Part shown: positions 23,870 to 33,698 of the stretch, one piece after another
How the letters are laid out: each line of letters starts with the position of its first letter
How positions within the stretch are numbered: position 1 is the stretch's first letter
NCBI RefSeq assembly: GCF_905207245.1
Contig: NZ_CAJLKP010000004.1
Span: 62,001 to 126,000 of the forward strand
Direction: 5' to 3'
Origin: an uncultured Bacteroides sp.
GTDB lineage: Bacteria > Bacteroidota > Bacteroidia > Bacteroidales > Bacteroidaceae
DNA: 64,000 nucleotides
Translations under genes and position numbers: made by a program
The notes under the pieces: generated by a model
What the model saw: the letters and a program-made list of their open reading frames with translations, nothing else
What the model was told of the DNA's origin: nothing
The model's database searches: none

Positions 23870-26800
23870 ATGAAACGAAATGCAATTTTAGTATGCTTGC
23901 TGTCGGCCCTGTTTACACTACCCGGAAAGGTGGTGGGGCAGAGTGCGTCAAGCGACGGAAAATTGGTGTATGATTTCGCATTTGCACCAAGTGAGGGCCT
24001 TGTGAATAGGACAGAAAAAGAGTATAGGAAAGAGATTTGCCTGAATGGGTTCTGGGATTTCCAACCTGTGGCTTTGCCGCAGGGATATGTGCAAGGTAAA
24101 GGTGTTGCACCGGAATTGCCGCTTCCACAAGAAAATGCATGGAGCCAAACGCGCATTAAAATTCCTTCTCCATGGAATATCAACTCTTTTGCTAACAGAG
24201 ACCTGGAAGGTCCCGACCATCGTAACTATCCATCTTACCCGAAAGAATGGGAACAAGTGAAAATGGCATGGATGAAGAAGAAGATAACCGTTCCTGCTGA
24301 TTGGGACGGACAACAGATAAAACTTTATTTTGAAGCTGTATCCGGATATACGGAAGTATATGTGAATAAAGAGAAAGTAGGTGAGAATTTTGATATCTTC
24401 CTTCCGTTTAGCGTAGACATTACGGATAAGGTGGCTGCCGGTGAAACTGCCGAAGTATGGGTGGGTGTTCGTAGCCAGTCGCTATTTGAGAATAATTCTA
24501 CTATCGGTCGCCGCATTATTCCCGCAGGCTCTATGTGGGGATATCACATTGTTGGTATCTGGCAGGATGTATATATGCTGGCTTTGCCCAAAGTATATGT
24601 GGAAGATGTATATGTGAAACCGCTTGTTTCGAAGAATATGCTCGAACTGGAAGTTACCGTACAGAATAATACGGAGAAGAAGACTGACTTGCAGATTCAG
24701 GGTAATATTAATGAATGGCTGAATTTAGCGGGAACAGACGTAAATTCTGCTCCGGTGCCTGCCTGGGAACTGGGACAGGAAGTGCTGAAAGTGGCTCCTG
24801 TGAAAGTAACTGTCCCTGCCAATGCTTCAACGAAGGTAGTATTGCAGATTCCGGTATCCGGTGAATTGAACTTCTGGACACCCGAACAACCTAATCTTTA
24901 TGCCGTATTGCTTTCATTGCAGGCAAAGAAACAAACGCTGGATGTTAAATATGAACGTTTCGGATGGCGTGAATGGACTTTGCAAGGTACTACACAATAT
25001 CTGAACGGCAAACCTTATCAGTTGAGAGGCGACTCCTGGCACTTCATGGGAATTCCGCAGATGACGCGCAGATATGCATGGGCTTGGTTTACTGCCATTA
25101 AGGGTATGAATGGAAATGCAGTTCGTCCTCATGCACAAATCTACCCCCGTTTTTATCTGGATGTAGCTGACGAAATGGGTATTTGCGTGCTGAATGAAAC
25201 TGCCAACTGGGCAAGTGACGGTGGTCCGAAACTGGACTCTGACCTTTTCTGGGAAGCATCCAAAGAACATCTGAGACGCTTTGTGCTCAGAGACCGCAAT
25301 CATGCTTCTGTATTCGGCTGGAGCATCAGTAATGAAAATAAGCCTGTAATATTGCATGTATATAACAGACCGGAATTGATGCCTCTTCAGAAAAAGGCTT
25401 GGGAAGATTGGAGGGATATTGTTCGTGCCAACGACCCTACCCGTCCTTGGATATCTGCTGATGGCGAAGATGATGGAGACGGCATTTTGCCGGTTACGGT
25501 AGGTCACTATGGTGATATGGGCTCAATGAAGCATTGGGTGGAAATCGGCAAACCTTGGGGTATTGGCGAACATAGTATGGCTTACTATGGTACCCCGGAG
25601 CAAGTAGCCAAATATAATGGTGAAAGAGCTTATGAATCACAACTGGGCCGTATGGAAGGATTGGCAAATGAATGTTATCATCTGCTTGCCAACCAGCGTT
25701 CTATGAATGCTTCTTACAGTACGGTCTTCAATATGGCATGGTATTCTCTGAAACCTTTGCCGTTAGGTAAGAAAGATTTGACTACAGAGCCGGATATCAA
25801 CAAGGATGGTATTTTCTTCACAGAATATAAAGAAGGTGTACCGGGCGTACAGCCGGAACGTGTAGGTCCTTATTGCACTACGTTCAACCCGGGATATGAT
25901 CCTAACCTGCCTTTGTATGATCCGTGGCCTATGTATGATGCCATGCGTGCGGCTAATGCACCGGGACATCCGGCTTGGTCGGCTTATGCTGAGGTCGACA
26001 AAAAGCAATATGAAGCTCCTGAGGCGGCTCCTGCTGAAAAATATAAGGAAGTCGTTTTCATAGGAGGAGAGGATAGTAAGTTGAAGAGCATAATGGATGC
26101 ACAGGGCGTGAAGTTTGCTACTAAAGTGACTGCTCCTGCACGGATGATTTATATCGTGGACGGTACTTACACTTTGTCTGCTGCTGAAAAGAAGAGTATG
26201 CTGGCTAACATTGCCAAAGGTGCTGACGTATGGATATGGGGCTTGACTCCTGAAACTGTAAATGCATATAATGAGATACTGCCTCTTCCGGTGGCACTGG
26301 ATAACCTGAAACGTTCTTCTTACCTGCCGGTTCAGAAGTCATGGATTCGTGGATTGAATAACTCTGATTTCTATTTCTGTGAACTTCAGCGGGCAGATGC
26401 GTCGGAATATTCTTTGAAGGGTGTTTTAGTGGAAGAAGGAGATATATTATTGAATGCTTGTAAGACTGATTGGAGAGCTTGGAACAAGCGTCCGGAAGAA
26501 ATTAAGACTGCCGGTACGGTACGAAGCGAATACGAATGTACAGCCGCTACTCCCGTATTTGTGAAATATCAGAATAGTGTTTCCTGCTTCTATATCAGTA
26601 CGTTGAAGGAGTTTACTAATTCTGAAAAGGGATATAATACATTGGGAGTAATCTTGAAGAATGCCGGAATTGACTGCCGGGAGATTGAAGTAAAATCCAA
26701 TGAAGTATTCTTCTTGCGTGATAATCAACTGGTATTCCCGGCTGCTGTAAAAGATAAGTTGGTGAAAACGACTGACGGATGGGCATTAGATATCTATGTG

Positions 26801-27097
26801 TTTAGTCCTCGCCCACTGGATGACTTGTTGATTGAGCCTAACATGCCTAAACTGACTTTGGTAGTGAAAGCCAAAGAATGCCAGCTTGCCATTAATGATA
26901 AGACATATGCTGCTGCCGGACAAAACAGACACGAGGCTACTTATAAAGAATTGCCTTTATTACAAGGTTGGAATAAGGTAAGCATCAAAATCGGAGAAAG
27001 AGATAAGAATGAATTCAGTGGCCACTTCAGATGTGATAACAGAAATGAATTCCTTCCTTCGTTGAAAGTGTTGTTTGTGAATCCTGAAGTAAAATAG
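23870..27097 (+). CDS. Secreted GH2-family glycosidase
   Basis: A protein of 1075 aa with a signal peptide (about 1-23). The N-terminal jelly-roll (about 45-250) shows LNGFWDF, PSPWNINSF and the sugar-binding FEAVSGYTEVYVNKEKVGE. An immunoglobulin-like domain follows, then the TIM barrel (about 375-690) with LNGKPYQLRGDSWHFMG and WSISNENKP, in which Glu489 is the expected acid/base. A Glu in GIGEHSMAYYG may be the nucleophile. The last 300 residues are an accessory part ending in a beta-sandwich. GH2 covers beta-galactosidases, glucuronidases and others; the activity is not decided here. It is the first gene of the large locus and is followed by its own terminator. Confidence 0.88.
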   Translation: MKRNAILVCLLSALFTLPGKVVGQSASSDGKLVYDFAFAPSEGLVNRTEKEYRKEICLNGFWDFQPVALPQGYVQGKGVAPELPLPQENAWSQTRIKIPSPWNINSFANRDLEGPDHRNYPSYPKEWEQVKMAWMKKKITVPADWDGQQIKLYFEAVSGYTEVYVNKEKVGENFDIFLPFSVDITDKVAAGETAEVWVGVRSQSLFENNSTIGRRIIPAGSMWGYHIVGIWQDVYMLALPKVYVEDVYVKPLVSKNMLELEVTVQNNTEKKTDLQIQGNINEWLNLAGTDVNSAPVPAWELGQEVLKVAPVKVTVPANASTKVVLQIPVSGELNFWTPEQPNLYAVLLSLQAKKQTLDVKYERFGWREWTLQGTTQYLNGKPYQLRGDSWHFMGIPQMTRRYAWAWFTAIKGMNGNAVRPHAQIYPRFYLDVADEMGICVLNETANWASDGGPKLDSDLFWEASKEHLRRFVLRDRNHASVFGWSISNENKPVILHVYNRPELMPLQKKAWEDWRDIVRANDPTRPWISADGEDDGDGILPVTVGHYGDMGSMKHWVEIGKPWGIGEHSMAYYGTPEQVAKYNGERAYESQLGRMEGLANECYHLLANQRSMNASYSTVFNMAWYSLKPLPLGKKDLTTEPDINKDGIFFTEYKEGVPGVQPERVGPYCTTFNPGYDPNLPLYDPWPMYDAMRAANAPGHPAWSAYAEVDKKQYEAPEAAPAEKYKEVVFIGGEDSKLKSIMDAQGVKFATKVTAPARMIYIVDGTYTLSAAEKKSMLANIAKGADVWIWGLTPETVNAYNEILPLPVALDNLKRSSYLPVQKSWIRGLNNSDFYFCELQRADASEYSLKGVLVEEGDILLNACKTDWRAWNKRPEEIKTAGTVRSEYECTAATPVFVKYQNSVSCFYISTLKEFTNSEKGYNTLGVILKNAGIDCREIEVKSNEVFFLRDNQLVFPAAVKDKLVKTTDGWALDIYVFSPRPLDDLLIEPNMPKLTLVVKAKECQLAINDKTYAAAGQNRHEATYKELPLLQGWNKVSIKIGERDKNEFSGHFRCDNRNEFLPSLKVLFVNPEVK

Positions 27098-27168
27098 AAA
27101 ATGATAGGTAAATAGATTGGGGATAAAGTATAGTTTTAAATAGGTTCTTTTTCGATAAGTTCAGTGTT

Positions 27169-27217
27169 ACAATCCAGTGCATGCGTATTATTGGCGTGAC
27201 ACTGGATTGTTTTTTTA
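27169..27217 (+). terminator. Terminator of the GH2 gene
   Basis: ACAATCCAGTG and its exact reverse complement CACTGGATTGT are 20 nt apart and followed by eight T, about 70 bp after the GH2 stop. Confidence 0.85.
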
Positions 27218-27228
27218 TTCACTATTTT

Positions 27229-29298
27229 CTATTCTCTACCGTTATGGAGACCTCTGTTATCTTTGGTATTTAGTTGGATGGCTGTTTGGGCATCAATACC
27301 GCGATATCTGTTATTTTGTACGGTGTTCTGATGGATTGTAATGTCTTTACAAGGGTTCATTTGCTTCTCGATGAATATTCCGTGCTCATTGTTACCTTCA
27401 GCAAGACTATTGTTGATGCTTATCCGGTTACTTTCTGCACATCGTATGCCTGAGAGTCCGTTACGGGCCATCTCTGAGTTGATAACTTTCACATTCTGGC
27501 AGAAAGTAGCATTTATGCCGTTTCCGTAGGGGGAGGTATCGAAACGACTATTTGTTATATCACAATTTGTGATGTATGACAAATGAAGATTATGATGGAA
27601 ACCGGCACCTGGCACTACGCTGGCACCATTATCACTGAAATCACATTGGTTAATACGAATATTCTTTCCACCAACTATGGCTACACCGTTTTTGGTGAAA
27701 TTCTGTATGGTAATATTTTCAAATGTAATGTTCTGTATGCCATCTTTCTCTTTTGATTTGAAAATGACGCCTTCCCGGCTGGGAGCGTTCATATATGAGC
27801 GGCTACGACGGTCGTGATTAGGATCGGCATTTTCGATTACTTTAGTGGCACCTTCTATCAGAAGATCGCGAATAGTGACGTCAGAGAGAATATCTTCTCC
27901 ATTAATGATTGCAGTTTCTGTTTGTGGAGCCGGAAAGATTATAGTTTCGCGTCCCTGACCAGCAAGGAGGGTGCCACTATATATCTTTAGAGGAGCTTTC
28001 AATGTATGTATTCCTGCTTCCAAAATAATCCATTTGCCACTCTTTTGATTGGAGTCTATGGCTTCTTGTATGGACTCTCCCGGTTTTACAAAAATACTGT
28101 TGGCAGGAAGTTTTTTTGGTTTGCCTTTTAAAGCTCCGATTACTGTTGGTTTCAGGAATTTATCGAAACCTGTATAAAGAGATGTTTTTGCCGGAGCATT
28201 GGGAAGCGGAGCTTTGGCAGCCGTCAGAAAACCTACTGATGACTTCGGGCGTGTATGTTGTTGTATTGCTTTCTCGGTATATGGCAGTAATAGGCCTTTG
28301 GTATTTTTGTAATGCTGGTATATGGATTCATAGATATCTCTGAATTTGTCGTTATCTCTGTCTGTAAAGACTCCGAATAAATCAATATGTTCTCCTAACA
28401 TGAAACGTGCTGTATATTCGAAACCTTGTGCCAGTCTGTCATCAGCTACACTATAAAAATCTAATCCCTGCGTGTCGGCGGTTTGTGCAGCTTTGGCAAA
28501 TTCACCTATACCTAATTGTACATGTCCCCAGTCGCGAGTTGTCTCTTGGCATTGTCCACCCGGATAGAGATAGCGGGTGATGCCGGAGTTACCTTCTCCC
28601 CGGTAGAATCTTTCTACTGCCCGGTTGAAAATTTCGTGATTATCAGTAAAAACACCGATACACATGATGGTACTAATCATGGATGCATCCCAGTTACCGT
28701 TAGCTTCGGTAAAGAAGTCTTTAATAGTGGGATAAAGGACTGTAAGGACCATTTGCGTGAATTGTTGCAGGTCTTTGGGTGCCCAGCCGGAATCAGTATG
28801 TTTCAGAATTTCAGCAACATTGAGGTAGTAATATCCGAATAAACCTACATTCAGCTTGGCATTGTTTGCATCGAATCCCCGGAGAACATAACTCCACGCA
28901 TTCAGGATTTCAATGGCTTTACGCGCATAGGCTTTGTCTTTGGTTATATACCACATTAATGCATGGTTATAGGCTGTTTCTGCACTTTCGGAAAACTCAC
29001 GTCCGCCTATGCTGTTTGCTCCATAGGGACCTACTGATATTTCAGCAAATGGTTTGGGGATAAAATCTAAAGAAGTGTTTTTCTTTAAATTCTCAAAAGC
29101 GGTTTTCCAGGGTTGTATGCCTTTTACTACCATTTCGCGCATATAGTCAAGGTCCTGTTTGTTTTGAGCCATGCCCGGATGCACGAAAGCCTTGGTTAGA
29201 AACTCTGGGTTAGAGCTCTTTTCCGGTTGGGCTGCTATACTGTGTACTAAGGTACACAGTATGCATATTAATAAGAGTATTCTTTTTCTCATGTCCAT
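27229..29298 (-). CDS. Alginate-lyase-like domain fused to a right-handed beta-helix
   Basis: A secreted protein of 689 aa with a signal peptide (about 1-23). Residues about 40-330 look like the alpha/alpha-barrel alginate lyase family (FVHPGMAQNKQDLDYMREMV, AYNHALMWYITKDKAYARKAIEILNAW by its ends, NGNWDASMISTIMCIGVF, and GQCQETTRDWGHVQLGIGEF with the typical E-x-x-R-D-x-x-H). Residues about 395-680 are a beta-helix of the pectate-lyase/parallel-helix type (VKPGESIQEAIDSN, then many N-x-x-I-x-N coils). Such halves are usually separate enzymes that cut uronate polymers by beta-elimination. It lies 25 bp after the acetylesterase gene, so the two form an operon. The substrate is unknown; a uronate-containing glycan is inferred. 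Confidence 0.82.
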   Translation of the reverse strand: MDMRKRILLLICILCTLVHSIAAQPEKSSNPEFLTKAFVHPGMAQNKQDLDYMREMVVKGIQPWKTAFENLKKNTSLDFIPKPFAEISVGPYGANSIGGREFSESAETAYNHALMWYITKDKAYARKAIEILNAWSYVLRGFDANNAKLNVGLFGYYYLNVAEILKHTDSGWAPKDLQQFTQMVLTVLYPTIKDFFTEANGNWDASMISTIMCIGVFTDNHEIFNRAVERFYRGEGNSGITRYLYPGGQCQETTRDWGHVQLGIGEFAKAAQTADTQGLDFYSVADDRLAQGFEYTARFMLGEHIDLFGVFTDRDNDKFRDIYESIYQHYKNTKGLLLPYTEKAIQQHTRPKSSVGFLTAAKAPLPNAPAKTSLYTGFDKFLKPTVIGALKGKPKKLPANSIFVKPGESIQEAIDSNQKSGKWIILEAGIHTLKAPLKIYSGTLLAGQGRETIIFPAPQTETAIINGEDILSDVTIRDLLIEGATKVIENADPNHDRRSRSYMNAPSREGVIFKSKEKDGIQNITFENITIQNFTKNGVAIVGGKNIRINQCDFSDNGASVVPGAGFHHNLHLSYITNCDITNSRFDTSPYGNGINATFCQNVKVINSEMARNGLSGIRCAESNRISINNSLAEGNNEHGIFIEKQMNPCKDITIHQNTVQNNRYRGIDAQTAIQLNTKDNRGLHNGRE

Positions 29299-29323
29299 TC
29301 CTTTTGTTTTGTTAATCAGTGTT

Positions 29324-30799
29324 CTACCAATTGTCTGTTCTGAAGGGAGCTACGGGGATACCATAGATGTTGAATACGCTTGCTTGGGTATAATTCTTAT
29401 AAGCATATCGGACGGCTACCGGATGCTGTACTTTATCGCATGATACGGCAAGACGGGTAGTTTTGGTTTCTATTTCAGCATGGGCCGGGTAGAAAACTTT
29501 GTCTTCACCGGCAATTTCAAATCCTTCGAGCGGGGTCCACATAGGACAAAGACCACGTTGTGCGTTGTCCACATTGATGTATATTTTGTTACCTGATATT
29601 TCCATGGATTTATAAACAGGAGTGGCGTAACCGAATCCTTTTCGTCCATAAGTTTGGGCAAGTGCCCAAAGAGCCAGGCGATTACCTACCGTTTCTTTAT
29701 CTGTAGGATGGATAAAGACCGGATGACCTACATCCAGAGTGGTAACCATTCCACTATTAGGAATATCCTTCATATTTTGTTGTTGGACTTCACGCATGCG
29801 GGCGGCTGAGGTGCCATCGGCCCCTTCATAATTGAAGGGGGCAATCTCTACGAAGTAAAAAGGGAATTCTCCTATATTCCATTTACTGCGTAAGTCTTTG
29901 ACAAAAGCAGGCATCAGACTTTGGTATAAATCAGCATTGTCACGATTACTTTCGCCTTGATACCAAAGGAAGCCTTTAATGGTGAAATTCGTGAAAGGAG
30001 CTATTTTCCCATTATAGAGTACACATGGAGTAGCTGTGATGTTTTTTACAGGTTCATCATTGTCGAGTATGGCTAAATCAATACTTTTAAATGGGCTTAT
30101 GGCTTCCCGGCTCATCCATGCTTCTACTTTTGATCCTCCAAGAGAAGATACAATAATACCGACTGGTACTTCCAGTACTTCCTGAATATATCGGGCGAAA
30201 AAGTAGGCTGCTGCACTTGTGTGGGATACGTTGACTGGAGTATTCTCTAACCACTCACCTTTACAATCTTCCTGTGGGGTTTTGCTATATTGCCGTACCC
30301 ATCTTCCATCTTTAGAATCGGTGTTGTAGATGCGGATTGGGGTAGAGGCTTTCGCTTTGGCTATGATATCGTTTGTGCCCTGAGTGGGTTGGCGGTCGAA
30401 ACCACTCATGGGCATTTCCATGTTCGATTGTCCGGAGCAGAACCAGACTTCGCCTATTAATATATTTTTCAATGTTAAAGCCTCTCCATCGCTGAATGTA
30501 ATTTCATAGGGGCCTCCGGCTGTTGGTGTGGAGACATTTAATAACCATTTTCCTTGCTTGTCTGCAGTTGTTTTATAGGTTCTGTTATCCCATGATGTTT
30601 TTATGGTAACAGACGAGTTTTCTTTGGCTTTTCCCCATAGCTTTACATTTGCTTGTTGTTGCAATACCATGTTGCTACTAAGTACGGAGGGTAATTGTAC
30701 TTTGGCTTCTACGAATGTGGAGACAGATAAAAAGTGTGTTAATAGTAAAAAAGTAATCAACGATTTTACTTTCATGTGACTAAAAAAAAGTTTTTCCAT
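29324..30799 (-). CDS. Sialate O-acetylesterase-type (SASA) carbohydrate esterase, paralogue 1
   Basis: A secreted SGNH-fold esterase of 491 aa. Key blocks: FCSGQSNMEMPM with the nucleophile Ser, GGSKVEAWMSREA, KGFLWYQGESNRDN (the Q-G-E-S/A-N block), and the late Asp/His region HPVFIHPTDKETVGNRLA. The family removes O-acetyl groups from sugars; in plant-glycan loci the substrate is generally not sialic acid. The reading can start at ATG 30799 or at ATG 30775, which directly precedes the signal peptide MKVKSLITFLLLTHFL. It is operonic with the lyase fusion. A paralogue with the same blocks is at 61511-62908. Confidence 0.9.
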   Translation of the reverse strand: MEKLFFSHMKVKSLITFLLLTHFLSVSTFVEAKVQLPSVLSSNMVLQQQANVKLWGKAKENSSVTIKTSWDNRTYKTTADKQGKWLLNVSTPTAGGPYEITFSDGEALTLKNILIGEVWFCSGQSNMEMPMSGFDRQPTQGTNDIIAKAKASTPIRIYNTDSKDGRWVRQYSKTPQEDCKGEWLENTPVNVSHTSAAAYFFARYIQEVLEVPVGIIVSSLGGSKVEAWMSREAISPFKSIDLAILDNDEPVKNITATPCVLYNGKIAPFTNFTIKGFLWYQGESNRDNADLYQSLMPAFVKDLRSKWNIGEFPFYFVEIAPFNYEGADGTSAARMREVQQQNMKDIPNSGMVTTLDVGHPVFIHPTDKETVGNRLALWALAQTYGRKGFGYATPVYKSMEISGNKIYINVDNAQRGLCPMWTPLEGFEIAGEDKVFYPAHAEIETKTTRLAVSCDKVQHPVAVRYAYKNYTQASVFNIYGIPVAPFRTDNW

Positions 30800-30846
30800 A
30801 ATACTGTTTCAATTTGATGATAGAACAAGTTTTTTGTCCTTTGCAA

Positions 30847-30854
30847 CAAAAGTA
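30847..30854 (-). promoter_or_regulatory. -7 box of the esterase-lyase operon
   Basis: TACTTTTG on the minus strand, about 48 bp upstream of the ATG at 30799. No well-placed -33 TTTG, which would suit an activated promoter. Confidence 0.5.
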
Positions 30855-30947
30855 AACCAGAGATATTACTTCTCTGATTAATTTGTTATTAATTTGCGCA
30901 TAATATCGGTTTAATTGAATTCAGATTCCAAATTCTCGTGTCCTTTA

Positions 30948-30977
30948 TTTGTTATGGGGGATTTTTTTATACCTTTG
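30948..30977 (+). promoter_or_regulatory. Promoter of the membrane SARP-type regulator
   Basis: TTTG at 30948-30951, 18 nt, then TACCTTTG at 30970-30977, about 25 bp before the ATG. It is near-consensus, as expected for a constitutively made sensor. Confidence 0.65.
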
Positions 30978-31001
30978 CAGAGTGTTCTTTAACGAGATAC
31001 T

Positions 31002-33521
31002 ATGAAAAGTAAATTGCTAATTTGGATATTATGTTTCTTCTCATTGGGAAATTTGAAGGTGTTGGCTTCTACAGATTATGGCCTTCATTTCAAATCTCAT
31101 TCTGTGCCAGGCAATGAACGCACCTCTTTGTCTCTTGATGAGAACTCTCCTTTTCATGTGGAGAAGGAGTTTATTATTGATTTTCAAATGTGGGTTCGTA
31201 ATGAGCCTGATTTCGGGGCTATTCTTCATTTATGTACGAATGAAAATCAATTTCTTCATTTTGTTTTTGCTGCAGGTGATAATAACAGGAATTTTCCAGC
31301 TCTCGTTTTCAATGAGGGAATGTTTGCTATTAATACCAATATTGAAAAAGGTAAATGGGTTCCTGTGTCTTTACACCTTAATATAAAGGAGAATCAAATT
31401 GATTTGAAATATGATAGTAGGGACACTACGATGGTAGTGCCATTGCGTGGTACCAAAGATATTACAGTTTCGTTTGGAAAATCTCCATATTTCTCGGCAG
31501 ATGTAGTTCCTATGAATATTAGGGATATAAAAATTACCCGGGATGGGGAACTGATAAGATATTGGAAGTTGTGGAAGCATAATGGCGATGTTTGTCTTGA
31601 TGAAGTTGAAGGGGCTGTGGCATTAGCTTCTTATCCTTCATGGCTCATTGATAATCATATTGAATGGCGGAAAATATATACAGAGAAAACATCAGGTCGT
31701 TTGGATGTCGCTTTTAATGCCCGTGATGCCTTGTTTTATCTTGTGCGACAAAATAAAATAGAAATATTAAATGGTATTTCCGGTAACCAGAACGAGGTCT
31801 CTATTGTGGAGGGGTATCCGGCTATGGAGTACACAGATCACATGGTTTATGATACACTGACTAATCAGTTATTGTCTTATTCTTTACACGAAAAGTTGGT
31901 TTCAGCTTTGTCTGTCGACGAAGGGAAATGGAGTCTGAATGAAAGACATTTGGATGAGCCTCGTTACTACAACCATGCACGTACGTTTAGTCCGTCTGAT
32001 TCTTCATTTTATTTTTGGGGAGGATATGGATTCTACCAATATAGGAATAACCTATATCGGTTGAAAGTGGGTATGAAACAGGTTGAAGAAGTTGCATATA
32101 CCCCTGTTATTTCTCCTCGTTACTCATCTGCAGCAGCTATAGTAGGCGATGAACTGTATATTTTTGGTGGTCGTGGAAATAAACAGGGAAAGCAAGAATT
32201 CAATGCTCATTTTTATTATGAGTTGTGTGCCATTAATCTGAAAACGGGAAAGTCTCGTAGTGTATGGAAGAAAAAACAATCTACAGATATGTTGTTGATG
32301 GCATCTTCCATGTACTTTGAACCTTCGGACAGTTCTTTTTATGCTGTTAGTTTGAAAGACGGAGGCAGCCTTTGGAAGGTTTTCATGAATGATTCTGCTT
32401 GGGTAGAGATATCGAAGCCTATTCGTAATGATTTGGTTCATCAGGATTGCGATTTTAGTTTTTATTCGTCGCCTGCCTATCATAAACTGTATCTGGTGAT
32501 GGATAAGATTTTGAGTGACCGTACACATGATGTGGCTATTTATTCTATCAATACTCCTTTACTGAATGATAATGAAATTGCGCAGGCGGTGAATAAGGAC
32601 TTTGCTTCGGTGTGGTTATGGTGGTCATGTGGTATCCTGTTGTTGGGAGGAGCAGTATTCCTTTTATACCGGATAAAATGCAGCAGAAAGAAAGTTGAAT
32701 TTGAAGATACAAAAGAAGATAATACTCAGGTGGAGGTTCTTCCTGTTAATGAAACGGTAGAGGAGGTTGCAGCGGCAGAAAAGTATTTTGATCGCAGTCG
32801 TTCGGCAATCTCTTTGTTGGGCACATTTAATGTTCGTGATAAAGACGGTAATGACATAACAGGAGCTTTTACACCACGATTGAAAAGCTTGCTTATATTG
32901 TTGGTGCTTTATACGGAAAAAAGCAAGCAAGGCATCTTGACTAAAAAAGCTACAGATATTCTGTGGTCAGACAAAGAAGAAGAATCTGCTCGCAATAACC
33001 GTAATGTGACTTTGCGTAAGTTGCGTATATTGTTAGAAAAAGTAGGTGATGTGGAAGTTGTCAGTGATGCGGGATTTCTGTGTATCAGATGGCATGAGGG
33101 AGTATTTTGTGATTATCGGATGGCGTTGGATTGTATTCGTCAATTTAAGGAAAATGGTGATCATGGAGATGACAAGCTCCTGAATCAGATATTGGAAATC
33201 TTATTATATGGTCCGTTGCTGTCAAATACCATTGTTGATTGGTTGGATGAATTTAAAGATTCTTATTCCAGTCTTTCTATTGATTTGCTGAGGAATTTGT
33301 TGGATGTACAGCGCAATAATTATGATACAGTACTGCGTATTGCTGATATCCTGTTCTTGCATGATCCTCTGAATGAAGAAGCTTTGGCTGCTAAATGCTC
33401 TATTCTTTTTATACAAGGTAAAAAGGGTATTGCAAAGAGTGTATATGACCGTTTCTGCAAGGAGTATAAAGATTCATTAGGAGAGGAATATAAGGTCCCC
33501 TTATGTAATTTATATAAATGA
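31002..33521 (+). CDS. Membrane-spanning sensor-regulator: LamG-like, Kelch-like, TM, SARP/BTAD-like
   Basis: A protein of 839 aa with an unusual order. After a signal peptide (about 1-22) comes a concanavalin/LamG-like beta sandwich (about 28-215; EFIIDFQMWVRNEP, ILHLCTNENQFLHFVF). Kelch-type propeller repeats follow (about 235-525; YNHARTFSPSDSSFYFWGGYG, SSAAAIVGDELYIFGGRGN). One membrane segment is at about 536-558 (WLWWSCGILLLGGAVFLLY). The cytoplasmic part has a winged-helix/OmpR-SARP-like DNA-binding domain (about 600-700; ISLLGTFNVRDKDG, LKSLLILLVLY, NNRNVTLRKLRILLE), then a helical BTAD/TPR-like end. I read it as a one-component transcription activator that senses a glycan outside and binds DNA inside. 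No kinase or receiver domain is present, so it is not a hybrid two-component regulator. It is followed by its own terminator. Confidence 0.82.
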   Translation: MKSKLLIWILCFFSLGNLKVLASTDYGLHFKSHSVPGNERTSLSLDENSPFHVEKEFIIDFQMWVRNEPDFGAILHLCTNENQFLHFVFAAGDNNRNFPALVFNEGMFAINTNIEKGKWVPVSLHLNIKENQIDLKYDSRDTTMVVPLRGTKDITVSFGKSPYFSADVVPMNIRDIKITRDGELIRYWKLWKHNGDVCLDEVEGAVALASYPSWLIDNHIEWRKIYTEKTSGRLDVAFNARDALFYLVRQNKIEILNGISGNQNEVSIVEGYPAMEYTDHMVYDTLTNQLLSYSLHEKLVSALSVDEGKWSLNERHLDEPRYYNHARTFSPSDSSFYFWGGYGFYQYRNNLYRLKVGMKQVEEVAYTPVISPRYSSAAAIVGDELYIFGGRGNKQGKQEFNAHFYYELCAINLKTGKSRSVWKKKQSTDMLLMASSMYFEPSDSSFYAVSLKDGGSLWKVFMNDSAWVEISKPIRNDLVHQDCDFSFYSSPAYHKLYLVMDKILSDRTHDVAIYSINTPLLNDNEIAQAVNKDFASVWLWWSCGILLLGGAVFLLYRIKCSRKKVEFEDTKEDNTQVEVLPVNETVEEVAAAEKYFDRSRSAISLLGTFNVRDKDGNDITGAFTPRLKSLLILLVLYTEKSKQGILTKKATDILWSDKEEESARNNRNVTLRKLRILLEKVGDVEVVSDAGFLCIRWHEGVFCDYRMALDCIRQFKENGDHGDDKLLNQILEILLYGPLLSNTIVDWLDEFKDSYSSLSIDLLRNLLDVQRNNYDTVLRIADILFLHDPLNEEALAAKCSILFIQGKKGIAKSVYDRFCKEYKDSLGEEYKVPLCNLYK

Positions 33522-33540
33522 TAATTTATAAGAATAAGAA

Positions 33541-33575
33541 AAAGCGCTTAATCATAACAATTAAGCGCTTTTTTA
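33541..33575 (+). terminator. Terminator of the membrane regulator gene
   Basis: AAAGCGCTTAA pairs perfectly with TTAAGCGCTTT, 9 nt apart, followed by T-rich sequence; it lies 20 bp after the stop codon. Confidence 0.85.
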
Positions 33576-33698
33576 ATGTCCAATTAATAAAGGATGGCTC
33601 TGTTTTTTAAGACTAAGGCTTTTATTTTGCATTCGTGGAAGTATTCTTAAAATCTTCCAATGAAAAGTTAAACTGATGTCTAATTTAGTCTTTAAACT

